A stretch of DNA of 64,000 bases from Phyllobacterium myrsinacearum (lineage in GTDB: Bacteria; Pseudomonadota; Alphaproteobacteria; Rhizobiales; Rhizobiaceae). The notes beneath the pieces were generated by a model. That model had not been told where the DNA came from. It worked only from the letters and a program-made list of their open reading frames with translations, and did not search any database. Location of the stretch: contig NZ_JACGXN010000016.1 in assembly GCF_014138285.1 (NCBI RefSeq), positions 1-64,000 on the forward strand. The letters are read 5' to 3'. The translations under genes were made by a program, and so were the position numbers. Positions 1 through 7,612 of this stretch are shown here, piece after piece (positions within the stretch are counted from its first letter, which is position 1; every line of letters starts with the position of its first letter).

Positions 1-2
1 GC

Positions 3-698
3 CATGCAAATCTCCAGTTAGTCCTGGAAACCTTCTCGCACACGCAGCAAGCCTCAAAATATAGCCAATCCAATGGGGCGGAGACGGCGCTTACGATAAT
101 CACAACCAAGCTCCAAGAGGAAAAACTTCGCAAGGCCGGCGCAGTGAACGTGGCGGAAGAAATTGTCAGGCGTCTTCAGAAGCTTGGGAAGATTCGAGAG
201 GTCCAGTATGGACTTGCCGTGCAGGATCGCGCATTCGTTATCGGCGCTTTCGCACGCTGGGCAAGCAGTGTTGGTGACGTAGCGCTAGAGCTGGCAAACC
301 TTCATTCGGACATTGCGAAAACCATCTTTCCGGATCGCGTAACGATTGGCGAAATATGGAAAGAAGCACGCCAGCTCATCCACATTCTTAGAGTGTTTCC
401 CGGTGGGCAAGAATTGCAGTTGCCGAACGGCTTCGTCGATCCGCTAGAGGTCGTCGTTCAGATTGGAACTGCAGCTCAAAAGACTTTCGGGCATTTATTT
501 GTCAGACAGATCGAAGCAGACAAAAAGTTTGCTTATCTGTCCCTCCTCGTCGGTTCCAGCTGGCTCGAAAACAAATCTCTCTTGGATGAAGAAAAGCGAG
601 CAAAGCTGATCGGGGTAATTCGCTATTTGCAGCGCTCAAACAGTAAATCAAAATTGACTTATGCGGCGAGTGCCGCCGTCATGAAGGAGGCAGCATGA
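3..698 (+). CDS. rIIA-like protein, C-terminal part (5' end outside window)
   Basis: The frame is open from the left edge, so about 231 C-terminal residues are present and the true start lies outside; an in-frame GTG at 144 need not be a start. The rIIA label rests on position: the gene overlaps by 4 bases the next gene, which carries a clear rIIB motif, and these two genes normally sit in this order. The visible part looks mostly helical and shows no motif I can name. rIIA proteins keep their ATPase domain in the N-terminal half, which is not visible. In T4 the rII proteins counter RexAB-type exclusion; the role here is unknown. Confidence 0.6.
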   Translation, partial: HANLQLVLETFSHTQQASKYSQSNGAETALTIITTKLQEEKLRKAGAVNVAEEIVRRLQKLGKIREVQYGLAVQDRAFVIGAFARWASSVGDVALELANLHSDIAKTIFPDRVTIGEIWKEARQLIHILRVFPGGQELQLPNGFVDPLEVVVQIGTAAQKTFGHLFVRQIEADKKFAYLSLLVGSSWLENKSLLDEEKRAKLIGVIRYLQRSNSKSKLTYAASAAVMKEAA

Positions 699-2170
699 AC
701 AAGACCATTGTAGTTATCGTTGGCGCGATAGCCGGCGCCAAGGGCATTACGCTCTACCATGAGGATGGCCGCGAAACGAACCTTGCGCTCGACAGTTGGC
801 GCACAAAGCAAATCATGGACAAGGTGACGCCCTACATTGCGCGCCACGAGAAAGTCGAGATTGACCTAGCGACCTTCGATGTTCACGCGCACTTGGAACA
901 GAAGACGGGCGGATTCATCCGTTTTGTTCGCGAGAAAGTTGCTTCTGTTCGTCAGTGGTTCCGCCCATCTGCGGAAGACGATGCGTCCAAGAATGTTGAA
1001 GCTTTCGCGGAAACTAGCGTTGTGGACGGTCACAGATACGGTGTTCCGGCGGCTAATCCCGAAGCGGACACCATCGTTGCCATCATCGGCGGATCGAAAG
1101 TGCCGGGCATTGAGGCGCTCGAAAAGCATATTGAGCACGCAATCAATTCGGGCGACACCGAAGGGGTCGAGAACTTCATGAAGCGGATCGCATCCGTCAT
1201 TGATAAGCGCGGCCACTCTGTTCAAGAACTTCTGCATTTCATGCAGAAAGGCGACCTTCCTATCGCAAAGGATGGCTCGATCATTGCTTACAAGGTTCTC
1301 ACGAATACATCCGACCACCAAATCGTAGATTGTCATTCTCGCAAGGTCATACAGAAAGTCGGTTCGCGCGTTGTTATGGATGAACATCTCGTTGATCCGA
1401 GCCGCCGAACTCAATGCTCGTCTGGGCTTCATATTGCTCGACGCGGTTATCTGCATGGTTTTAGCGGCGACGTTATCATGATGGTGAAAATCGCGCCGGA
1501 AGAAGTCATAGCCGTTCCACTTGGCGAACCCAACAAGATGCGCGTTGCCGCTTATCATATCGTCGGTGAAATTCCCAAAACGGTTCACGATCTTCTTCGC
1601 TCGAACCAGCCGATGACAAAGGATGATGCCGCGAGCCGGCTCTTGGCTGATGTTATCGCGGGAAATCACGTCGGAGTGCTGGAAGAGGTTCGGATCACAG
1701 GCCCCAAAGGCGATGGGCTGAAGATAACTTCGCTTATTGAAAACGCACCTGGAATTGTTCACGGCGTAAATGGTGCGGCCAAAGCGCTCGATGACGGCGC
1801 TGAGAAGCCGTCAATTACGGTGCAGGCGCTCCGCGAGGCAGCCAAAGCTGCTGCTCCAACTGTCCCCGCACAAGTGGCGGAAATCACAACGCAACACGTC
1901 CAGATGATTAACGGCGACCTGCATGTGGACGGGAAATTGATCGAAAGCGAAACCACAAAGGAGCGCGGCGCACGTTTGAAGCGTGAAAGTCGCGCCGCAT
2001 TAACAAAGAAGCCAACGCCGGCTCCCGTAAAGACAACGAATGCCGAGCAGCTTTCGGAACGTCATGCAAAGGCTCTCAAACTGCACGCAGGTGGAATGTC
2101 GCTGCGCAAGATCGAGAAGGAACTCAAAATCTGCCGCAAGACCGTTCGGCGTCTGATCGACAAAGCGTAA
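695..2170 (+). CDS. rIIB: rIIB-like protein with C-terminal helix-turn-helix
   Basis: 491 residues, overlapping the upstream gene by 4 bases (ATGA). Residues about 159-202 hold the diagnostic rIIB block, including KRGHSVQELLHFMQKGDLP and DGSIIAYKVL. The last 37 residues (AKALKLHAGGMSLRKIEKEL onward) look like a resolvase-type helix-turn-helix, so the protein may also contact DNA. A lysine-, threonine- and proline-rich linker joins the parts. rIIB acts with rIIA in resisting exclusion systems in T4-type phages; the mechanism in siphophages is not established. A GGAGG box ends just before the ATG. Confidence 0.85.
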   Translation: MNKTIVVIVGAIAGAKGITLYHEDGRETNLALDSWRTKQIMDKVTPYIARHEKVEIDLATFDVHAHLEQKTGGFIRFVREKVASVRQWFRPSAEDDASKNVEAFAETSVVDGHRYGVPAANPEADTIVAIIGGSKVPGIEALEKHIEHAINSGDTEGVENFMKRIASVIDKRGHSVQELLHFMQKGDLPIAKDGSIIAYKVLTNTSDHQIVDCHSRKVIQKVGSRVVMDEHLVDPSRRTQCSSGLHIARRGYLHGFSGDVIMMVKIAPEEVIAVPLGEPNKMRVAAYHIVGEIPKTVHDLLRSNQPMTKDDAASRLLADVIAGNHVGVLEEVRITGPKGDGLKITSLIENAPGIVHGVNGAAKALDDGAEKPSITVQALREAAKAAAPTVPAQVAEITTQHVQMINGDLHVDGKLIESETTKERGARLKRESRAALTKKPTPAPVKTTNAEQLSERHAKALKLHAGGMSLRKIEKELKICRKTVRRLIDKA

Positions 2171-2181
2171 TGGAGAGTGAA

Positions 2182-2925
2182 ATGACCATTGTTCACAAAC
2201 ACACAAGCATCAACGGTCCAAAGGAGACCGTCACCGTGCGCCGGCATACGGATTTCAGCACGAATGATGGCACCGAGTTCTTCCAGGTTGAAGTGCCGGC
2301 CCGCAAGGGTCGCTACATGCACACCTCGAACGGTCGCAAATATTACCCACTCGATCCTCGGCCGGACGAAGTTGATCCGCAGGTTGTCGCTCATCACCTC
2401 GCAACGCGCTGCCGCTACAACGGCGCAACACAGCATCCGATATTCCGCACCAAAATCTTCTACTCGGTTGCAGAACATTCGGTCTATGTTTCGCTCTACC
2501 TGGAAAAGGAGCTCGGCCTGCCGCAATACGCACTCGAAGGACTCTTCCACGACGGCTCCGAAGCTTACAATGGCGATCTGATCCGGCCGCTCAAATATGA
2601 CGAGCTGTTCCGCGCTCCGTTCAAGATCGTCGAGGATTTGAATGAACATGCCGGCGCTGAGGCTCTCAATCTGATCTACCCGTATCCAAAAGAGATCAAA
2701 ATCGCTGACGAGGCAGTTACTGCGGCCGAAGTGATCCAGATTGTGCCCAAGGATCCCACTGAAGAGTGGGGAAGTGGAAAACTTCACGACGACACCCGAG
2801 TTGCTCCCTACGAGATTAAGATGATGGATCCGTGGGAAGCGAAGAACTTCTTTCTTGATCGCTATGAGGAGGTCATTGCAAAACGATCGAAATACCGAGA
2901 GCTACCCAAACGATTTACGCTATAA
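2182..2925 (+). CDS. HD-domain phosphohydrolase (5'-deoxynucleotidase-like)
   Basis: The second ATG is chosen because GGAG lies 6 bases before it; an ATG at 2170 overlaps the previous stop but lacks a ribosome-binding site. The 247-residue product has the HD metal site: His in the SVAEHSVYVS helix, the HD pair in LFHDGSEAYNGDL (about residue 122) and a downstream Asp in IKIADEAV. This matches YfbR/phage HD hydrolases that act on nucleotides or related phosphate esters. The substrate cannot be told. It sits with nucleic-acid genes and probably serves nucleotide-pool turnover. Confidence 0.8.
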   Translation: MTIVHKHTSINGPKETVTVRRHTDFSTNDGTEFFQVEVPARKGRYMHTSNGRKYYPLDPRPDEVDPQVVAHHLATRCRYNGATQHPIFRTKIFYSVAEHSVYVSLYLEKELGLPQYALEGLFHDGSEAYNGDLIRPLKYDELFRAPFKIVEDLNEHAGAEALNLIYPYPKEIKIADEAVTAAEVIQIVPKDPTEEWGSGKLHDDTRVAPYEIKMMDPWEAKNFFLDRYEEVIAKRSKYRELPKRFTL

Positions 2926-2946
2926 AGTAAATCAATGATGACTGAT
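2926..2946. promoter_or_regulatory. palindrome A, copy 1
   Basis: Degenerate copy (left arm AGTAAATCA). A -10-like TATAAA (2921-2926) abuts it, and the ATG at 2935 lies inside it. Confidence 0.55.
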
Positions 2947-3192
2947 ACTCACACAAATGATGCAACGGAATGGCCGAGCTTCGCACAGGAGCTCGGTCGC
3001 AAATCGCTCGAGACCGTCGAGACGTGGGTGAAACGCTACAACGCCAGAAAGATTACGGCGCGTGAGCTCTTCATCCTGGTCAGCGCGATCTACGACAGCG
3101 TTTCCGGACTGGTCCCGCGTGATGATCTTGACGTGATTGGCGCTGTCCACGAGGAACTGCGTCAAGCTTCGAAGAAGGCAAAAGCGAAATGA
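2935..3192 (+). CDS. hypothetical protein, 85 aa
   Basis: Not recognised. Predicted helical, acidic N-terminus and Lys-rich C-terminus. The start codon falls inside palindrome A copy 1, so a transcript from the abutting -10 box would have almost no leader. It overlaps the HNH gene by 4 bases. Confidence 0.65.
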   Translation: MMTDTHTNDATEWPSFAQELGRKSLETVETWVKRYNARKITARELFILVSAIYDSVSGLVPRDDLDVIGAVHEELRQASKKAKAK

Positions 3193-3740
3193 CACCAGAG
3201 GAGAAGAACGCATGGATTTTATCCGCTATCAACGCTGGATACATCATTCCGCAAAAAGATGGCTCGATCTATCGGCGCAGCTATGCATCGAAGGACGGGA
3301 CGACAGTGGGTGGGGATCTGCGTCTGGTCAAATACACAGTGCAGAAAAAGTCCGGTCGCGTCTTCTTCAATATGACGTGGTTGGGCATCACGAAATCCGT
3401 TCTCGTGAACCGCGTTATCGCCCTCGCGTTTCTGCCAAACCCTCTCAATCTACCGCAGGTTAATCACATCGACGGCAATAAGGAGAATAACGCGCTCTAC
3501 CAGGCGGACGGCACTTATCAGCTCGAATGGTCCACTGGCCGCGATAACGAGAAGCACGCGCATAACACAGGCCTCAAGACCGGACGCGGTTCAGCGAACT
3601 CGAATGCCAAGCTGTCGAGTGCCGACGTTATAGCGATCCGCGAGTCCCACAAGAGCATTTCCGAAATCGCGGCAGAGCGAGGCGTTGCAAGATCAACGAT
3701 CGCCAACATTCTGGCGCGGAAAACCTGGATTCACTTATGA
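3189..3740 (+). CDS. HNH homing-type endonuclease with NUMOD/HTH tail
   Basis: 183 residues. The central part has the HNH_3 pattern seen in phage free-standing nucleases: RVIALAFLPNP, then NHIDGNKENN and LEWSTGRDNEKHA. The C-terminus (GRGSANSNAKLSSADVIAI and IAAERGVARSTIANIL) is the NUMOD-plus-HTH DNA-binding tail. Such enzymes nick or cut DNA at a specific site and help their own spread. It sits as a unit between unrelated genes with 4-base overlaps on both sides, so it is integrated in the operon rather than splitting a gene. Confidence 0.9.
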   Translation: MTPEEKNAWILSAINAGYIIPQKDGSIYRRSYASKDGTTVGGDLRLVKYTVQKKSGRVFFNMTWLGITKSVLVNRVIALAFLPNPLNLPQVNHIDGNKENNALYQADGTYQLEWSTGRDNEKHAHNTGLKTGRGSANSNAKLSSADVIAIRESHKSISEIAAERGVARSTIANILARKTWIHL

Positions 3741-3955
3741 GCGAAGTAAGCTGGAAATCACCTACCCTGAACAAGGGCAAGAGCATGTTTCGCCAGAGCG
3801 GCGACATCACGATGACCGTCGATCACGTGGATCGCGTAATCGATCCGTATCTTGCAGGTGTCATGCACAAGGGGCGGATCGTGTATTCCGGTCTTCATGC
3901 CAGCCTTTCGGAAGCGCGAGCCGAATGTGAGCAAAAAGCTAAGGATCTTTCCTGA
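3737..3955 (+). CDS. hypothetical protein, 72 aa
   Basis: Not recognised. Small soluble protein, translationally coupled to both neighbours (ATGA overlap upstream; its last base starts the next ATG). The C-terminal HASLSEARAECEQKAKDL looks like a charged helix. Confidence 0.7.
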   Translation: MSEVSWKSPTLNKGKSMFRQSGDITMTVDHVDRVIDPYLAGVMHKGRIVYSGLHASLSEARAECEQKAKDLS

Positions 3956-4242
3956 TGGCATTTGCATCACGCAATGAAAGCGGCACCTGGCGTCTGTGTC
4001 TGCGAATGGGAAAAACCATCACGCATATTAACGCCGCACAGCTTCCTGGAGTCGAAATCGGGTTCTCTTCGCAGGCTACAGCCAAAAAGTGCGCCGACGC
4101 ACTGAATGAGCGCTTCTGGAAGGAATACGACCGGCATGAGCGCCTGGCTACCGGCCAGCCCTCGCCGCTCGAGAACGACATCATCGAACTGATCCACCAG
4201 ATGGGCGGCATCAGCAAAGCAGATTATGAAAGGTTGCAGTAA
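3955..4242 (+). CDS. hypothetical protein, 95 aa
   Basis: Not recognised. No membrane segment. It overlaps both the gene before it and the exonuclease gene by one base, so it belongs to the same translated run. The C-terminal 30 residues look like a helical hairpin. Confidence 0.7.
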   Translation: MAFASRNESGTWRLCLRMGKTITHINAAQLPGVEIGFSSQATAKKCADALNERFWKEYDRHERLATGQPSPLENDIIELIHQMGGISKADYERLQ

Positions 4243-4796
4243 TGCCAATTGAAGCGGGTATCGATATTGAAACGACCGGCTTGGAGAAGGGTGATCATCG
4301 GATCATCGAGGTCTACGCCGGCCTGTGGTCCAACGGCATACTTAAATACGAGTTCAACCAACGTGTTGATCCGCAGCGCTCGATCGCCGCCGACGCCCAG
4401 CGTGTCCATGGAATCTCGTCAGCTGACCTAATGGGCAAGCCTACCTGGGACGCGATCGCGCCGAGTTTGATCAAGGTTGTCGAGAAGGCTGATTTGATCG
4501 TCTGGCACAATGGCGACTGGTTCGATGGCCCATTCCTTGCATACGAATGCTCGCGTGTTGGTCTCGTCTTTCCGAAGAAGCCAACTCTCGACACGATGGC
4601 GGCTGGAATATGGGCAACTCCGGACGGCAAGAAGCCGTCGCTGAAGGAGCTCGCCTTTGCAATGAACGTTCCCTACGACACCGCCCTCGCACATGCCGCG
4701 GACTACGACGTGAAGGTCATGATGGAGTGCTACTTCCGCGCCAAGCAAGAAGGTTACTTCCAGCCCACTGATGATGACGTTTCAATCGCAGCTTAA
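4242..4796 (+). CDS. DEDDh 3'-5' exonuclease (DnaQ-like)
   Basis: 184 residues, the size of a single exonuclease domain. All motifs are visible: ExoI AGIDIETTGLE (Asp8, Glu10), ExoII IVWHNGDWFDGPFL and ExoIII AHAADYDV with the His and Asp of the DEDDh class. It resembles DnaQ/exonuclease X and would trim DNA or RNA 3' ends with two metal ions, either for proofreading or nucleic-acid turnover. It closes the operon that starts with the rII genes. Confidence 0.9.
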   Translation: MPIEAGIDIETTGLEKGDHRIIEVYAGLWSNGILKYEFNQRVDPQRSIAADAQRVHGISSADLMGKPTWDAIAPSLIKVVEKADLIVWHNGDWFDGPFLAYECSRVGLVFPKKPTLDTMAAGIWATPDGKKPSLKELAFAMNVPYDTALAHAADYDVKVMMECYFRAKQEGYFQPTDDDVSIAA

Positions 4797-4835
4797 TATC
4801 CATCCTCTTACCATTAGTGTCCCTAAATATCATGC

Positions 4836-4856
4836 GCTATAAAGACAATGTAAGCA
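4836..4856 (+). promoter_or_regulatory. promoter/operator element C, copy 1
   Basis: GCTATAA (-10) followed 7 bases later by GTAAGCA. It lies inside an upstream extension of the next reading frame, which supports the later start of that gene. See copies at 15640, 21397 and 23091. Confidence 0.6.
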
Positions 4857-4897
4857 AAAACAATGACTTATCGGACATTGCAGAGGAGATTATTGAC

Positions 4898-5647
4898 ATG
4901 CCCGAGACACAGAATGCGACTGCTGGAATAACGGAGGCCGATCAGGAAGCGATCGGCGCATTGCTTGACGACTTGGATCTTGGCGATGATGAAATCATCG
5001 AAACCAGTGCCGTCGAGGACGACCTGCTCGGTGAGCTTTCGATCGAAGATACCGAGATCAATGAAAGCGAGGAAGCAGCTGCTCTGCGCGCAATCGACCG
5101 CGAGGCGCATTACGAGGAGCAGGAATCCGAAATCGCCGTCGATACATTGGCTGAAAAAGCCGACAAGACGGCAAAGAAAGCGAAAGCTCCAAAGACCCCG
5201 CGCGCTCCGAAGGCGCCAGCCGTGCCACGCACGCCGCGTGACCTTGCGTCGATCGACCCTTCAGCCTTCGTGCTGGAAGGAGCGCCAGAAGACCTTGATG
5301 CGAATAAAGCGACTGTCATGGCGGCCGTTCCATCCCAGAAGAAAATCGCGGAGAAATTCGAGAATATCTTCGCCGCAATCAGCGTCGGAAAACAACCGTC
5401 CGTCTACGTCGTTCAGGCCTTCAAACTTCTGGATGATCGCAAGGAGCTTACCGCGAGCGACCTGACGAGCTCCTTCAAGCTTCGCTACAAGCAGGGCACG
5501 GCGATGAGCCAGTCCGGCCAGATCATGAAGCTCTTCGAAGTTCTCAAGATCGCCACCCGCGACAAGAACAAGCTGACCTTGAATGCAAACTCGGTCATCG
5601 CGTCCAAGCTTCGCGACATTCTTACCCCTGCGCCGGCAGCCGCCTAA
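4898..5647 (+). CDS. putative winged-helix protein, paralog family (member 1)
   Basis: The start at 4898 is preferred: GAGGAG lies 9 bases upstream, and a promoter element occupies the region before it. The 249-residue product has an acidic N-terminal half, an Ala/Lys/Pro-rich linker (KAPKTPRAPKAPAVPRTP) and a C-terminal domain that looks like a winged helix, ending in KLTLNANSVIASKLRDIL. By eye this domain matches two other proteins in the window, at 27557-28321 and 29828-30406 (for example VYVVQAFKLLDDRKELTASDL against VFMTACKLFDADKHMTLNDA). Function unknown; DNA or RNA binding is a guess. Confidence 0.7.
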   Translation: MPETQNATAGITEADQEAIGALLDDLDLGDDEIIETSAVEDDLLGELSIEDTEINESEEAAALRAIDREAHYEEQESEIAVDTLAEKADKTAKKAKAPKTPRAPKAPAVPRTPRDLASIDPSAFVLEGAPEDLDANKATVMAAVPSQKKIAEKFENIFAAISVGKQPSVYVVQAFKLLDDRKELTASDLTSSFKLRYKQGTAMSQSGQIMKLFEVLKIATRDKNKLTLNANSVIASKLRDILTPAPAAA

Positions 5648-5686
5648 GCAGAACACAATTCATCGGCGAGTCCCAGGCACGCCAAT

Positions 5687-5706
5687 ATCAATCAATTATG
5701 ATTTAT
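5687..5706. promoter_or_regulatory. palindrome A, copy 2
   Basis: Degenerate copy, ATCAATCAATTATGATTTAT, 14 bases before the lipoprotein ATG. Confidence 0.5.
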
Positions 5707-5720
5707 CCCAAGGAGGGATC

Positions 5721-5981
5721 ATGAAATACAAGCTATTCACTGCAATCACAGCCGTTTCTCTGCTTGCCATTACAGGCTGCAGCACGACCGGCACATTCGA
5801 GGCTCACGACAAATACGAGTATGTCGCCGGCTACGCGTTCAAGACTAATCTTTCATGCGAGCGTAAGACGCCCAAGGATCAGTTCGATCGCAAGTGTGAC
5901 TATCCTCGCCTCGGCTTTAAGGGCTTCTCGCCTGATCCAGGCTTCAGCGTCGGTAGCGCTGGTGCTGGAACCGGTCCGTAA
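5721..5981 (+). CDS. small lipoprotein, 86 aa
   Basis: Start chosen by the AAGGAGG box 6 bases upstream. The N-terminus is a classic lipoprotein signal: positively charged MKYK, a hydrophobic stretch and the lipobox AITGC with Cys20 as the lipidated residue. The mature part has two further Cys and a Gly-rich tail. It should be anchored in the cell envelope. Small phage lipoproteins often act in superinfection exclusion or lysis; neither role can be shown here. Palindrome A copy 2 precedes it. Confidence 0.85.
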   Translation: MKYKLFTAITAVSLLAITGCSTTGTFEAHDKYEYVAGYAFKTNLSCERKTPKDQFDRKCDYPRLGFKGFSPDPGFSVGSAGAGTGP

Positions 5982-6051
5982 GACCTAACAATCCCATCGG
6001 CGCGCTCTTAGGGGCGCGCCTATTCTTTTCGTTTGATGGTGGAGAATACTG

Positions 6052-6297
6052 ATGCTTGATCCGCTTTATCGCGCCGGCGATCGTCTGGAACTCGTTCACA
6101 TGCCTGATGACCCGTCCCCTATTCCAGTGGGCACAAAGGGCACAGTTGCCATGGACTCGACACATATCGGTAAAGGCAGATGGCAGACAGCGATGAAGTG
6201 GGACAACGGTCGCACCCTGTCGATTGTCTCTCCGGAAGACAAAGTTCGAATCCTTCCGAATGACGAAGATTCCTCTGTCGCTCCTAACGATATTTGA
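6052..6297 (+). CDS. DUF4314-like small protein, 81 aa
   Basis: The first 45 residues (GDRLELVHMPDDPSPIPVGT, then KGTVAM) match the DUF4314 pattern, a small beta-barrel-like domain common in phages and plasmids. The rest is a short acidic tail. No enzymatic residues are evident. Confidence 0.7.
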   Translation: MLDPLYRAGDRLELVHMPDDPSPIPVGTKGTVAMDSTHIGKGRWQTAMKWDNGRTLSIVSPEDKVRILPNDEDSSVAPNDI

Positions 6298-6306
6298 TAT
6301 AAATTT

Positions 6307-6328
6307 AGTCAATCATCATTGATTTACT
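6307..6328. promoter_or_regulatory. palindrome A, copy 3
   Basis: Good copy (AGTCAATCA and TGATTTACT arms). A -10-like TATAAA at 6298-6303 lies just before it, and the next ATG is 18 bases after it. Confidence 0.7.
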
Positions 6329-6345
6329 TTTGAGGACACACAGAG

Positions 6346-6741
6346 ATGCCGCGTTTTATCGTAGAGAAGCTGCAGGACGCATATGTGCGCTATCAGACCG
6401 TCGTTGATGCGGACAATGCACAGGACGCCAAAGACAAGGTCAAAGCCTGGACATTCGTCGGCCAATGGGTGCCAACCGGACATGTCGATGAGTATGACCA
6501 TTTCGATATCTCGGACAATGATCCGGAGAAGGTCGAGGACGATCACGTCATTGCAGAGGATGTTGCAATCAGCGTCTCCGAGCAGGCTCGTGACATCATC
6601 ATTGCCGCGCTTCGGCTATGGCAGCGGCTTGATACATTCAGCATTCCACACTCCATCGAGGAGCTCGCTCGTAACGGTCGCGCATCCTACTTATCAAATG
6701 AAGAAATTGATGAGTTGGTGGAGTCAGTCAATCATGATTGA
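6346..6741 (+). CDS. hypothetical protein, 131 aa
   Basis: Not recognised as a named family. The N-terminal 70 residues look like a small alpha/beta domain, followed by an acidic linker and a helical C-terminus (AALRLWQRLDTFSIPHSIEE) of a kind seen in phage early proteins. Its last 8 bases overlap the next gene within a perfect TCAATCATGATTGA palindrome. Confidence 0.7.
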   Translation: MPRFIVEKLQDAYVRYQTVVDADNAQDAKDKVKAWTFVGQWVPTGHVDEYDHFDISDNDPEKVEDDHVIAEDVAISVSEQARDIIIAALRLWQRLDTFSIPHSIEELARNGRASYLSNEEIDELVESVNHD

Positions 6742-6742
6742 T
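6726..6742. promoter_or_regulatory. palindrome A, copy 4 (inside coding overlap)
   Basis: Perfect core TCAATCATGATTGA. It holds both the stop codon of the upstream gene and the ATG of the downstream gene. Confidence 0.45.
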
Positions 6743-6982
6743 CTTTACCACGTGCACGAACGCTACAGTGACGACGACAATTCGCTCCTCGTGCGCGCAT
6801 CTTCCCCGGAAGAGGCCGCGAAACTCTGGTGGGAATATTACGAGTATGAACCGGATCCGATGATGGGTGAGATCGCCATCTCGCTTTGCATGGCTGACCT
6901 CAACGTAATTGGCGCAATTCCTTGGAACCAGACTCTTGGCATGTTCGAGGTCGGCGCAAAGAAGATCGAGGACTGGCTCTGA
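6734..6982 (+). CDS. hypothetical protein, 82 aa
   Basis: Not recognised. Begins at the ATG inside the palindrome core and ends sharing an A with the next ATG. Acidic, with a Trp/Tyr-rich middle (LWWEYYEYEPDP). Probably a soluble alpha/beta protein. Confidence 0.65.
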   Translation: MIDLYHVHERYSDDDNSLLVRASSPEEAAKLWWEYYEYEPDPMMGEIAISLCMADLNVIGAIPWNQTLGMFEVGAKKIEDWL

Positions 6983-7440
6983 TGTGGATCAACTTTGACG
7001 ATAAGCAGCTCGAATACGTTAAAGCAGCAATGATTGCCTTTGCGGACGGCAACGAGCGCGATGCCAAGTTATTTTGGCTCGAAGAGCTTCGCGACTTACG
7101 TGAACGTCTGGAACAAGAAGCCAAGGACTATCGCTCAATCGCCGCAAAGATCGATGAGAGCAAGGCCAACTTTGATCCGAACGATCCGTATCTCGCTGCG
7201 GCAAGGGAAGCCGCCAATCACGAGCTCGAAATCGATGAAGATGCCGCCGTTTCACCTGGTGCTGATCCGGGCGCATGGGTTCAGGCCTGGATTTGGGTAT
7301 CGAACGAAGCAGCAGGTCTCGATGTCGAAGATACCTGTCGGGATTGCTTAGAGGAGTATGCGGAAGGCGGAGACGGTTACAACGGTCGCTGTCCGGATTG
7401 TGCCGACGCCGCAGAGGCCAGAGGAGATTCCGATGACTAA
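6982..7440 (+). CDS. hypothetical protein with C-terminal CxxC pairs, 152 aa
   Basis: Start at the TGATG junction with the previous gene; an earlier ATG at 6922 would overlap that gene by 60 bases. The first 70 residues look like a charged coiled coil (RDLRERLEQEAKDYRSIAAK). The last 30 hold two CxxC pairs (TCRDC, RCPDC), so a zinc ribbon is likely. Function unknown. Confidence 0.65.
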   Translation: MWINFDDKQLEYVKAAMIAFADGNERDAKLFWLEELRDLRERLEQEAKDYRSIAAKIDESKANFDPNDPYLAAAREAANHELEIDEDAAVSPGADPGAWVQAWIWVSNEAAGLDVEDTCRDCLEEYAEGGDGYNGRCPDCADAAEARGDSDD

Positions 7441-7603
7441 TAACCACGAAGCCATCGACAAGATTGCCAACGCAATAATTGACAGCCGCCCCGATCTTGA
7501 GCCGTTAAGTCTCGATGAGTGGTTACTTGAGCATTCGGAAAAACTGTCGCTGCGCGAGACGGATGCGGCTATCGCAATCCTTCGTCTCTATGACGAACAA
7601 TAG
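7433..7603 (+). CDS. hypothetical protein, 56 aa
   Basis: Start at 7433 fits the AGGAGA box before it and gives an 8-base overlap with the upstream gene. Acidic, helical, no known domain. It directly precedes rtcB. Confidence 0.6.
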   Translation: MTNNHEAIDKIANAIIDSRPDLEPLSLDEWLLEHSEKLSLRETDAAIAILRLYDEQ

Positions 7604-7612
7604 GAGAATAAC

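Noticed and set aside
866-1762. Long open frame on the minus strand (298 codons) opposite rIIB
   Set aside because: No ribosome-binding site, no family resemblance, and it lies entirely opposite a gene with a clear motif.
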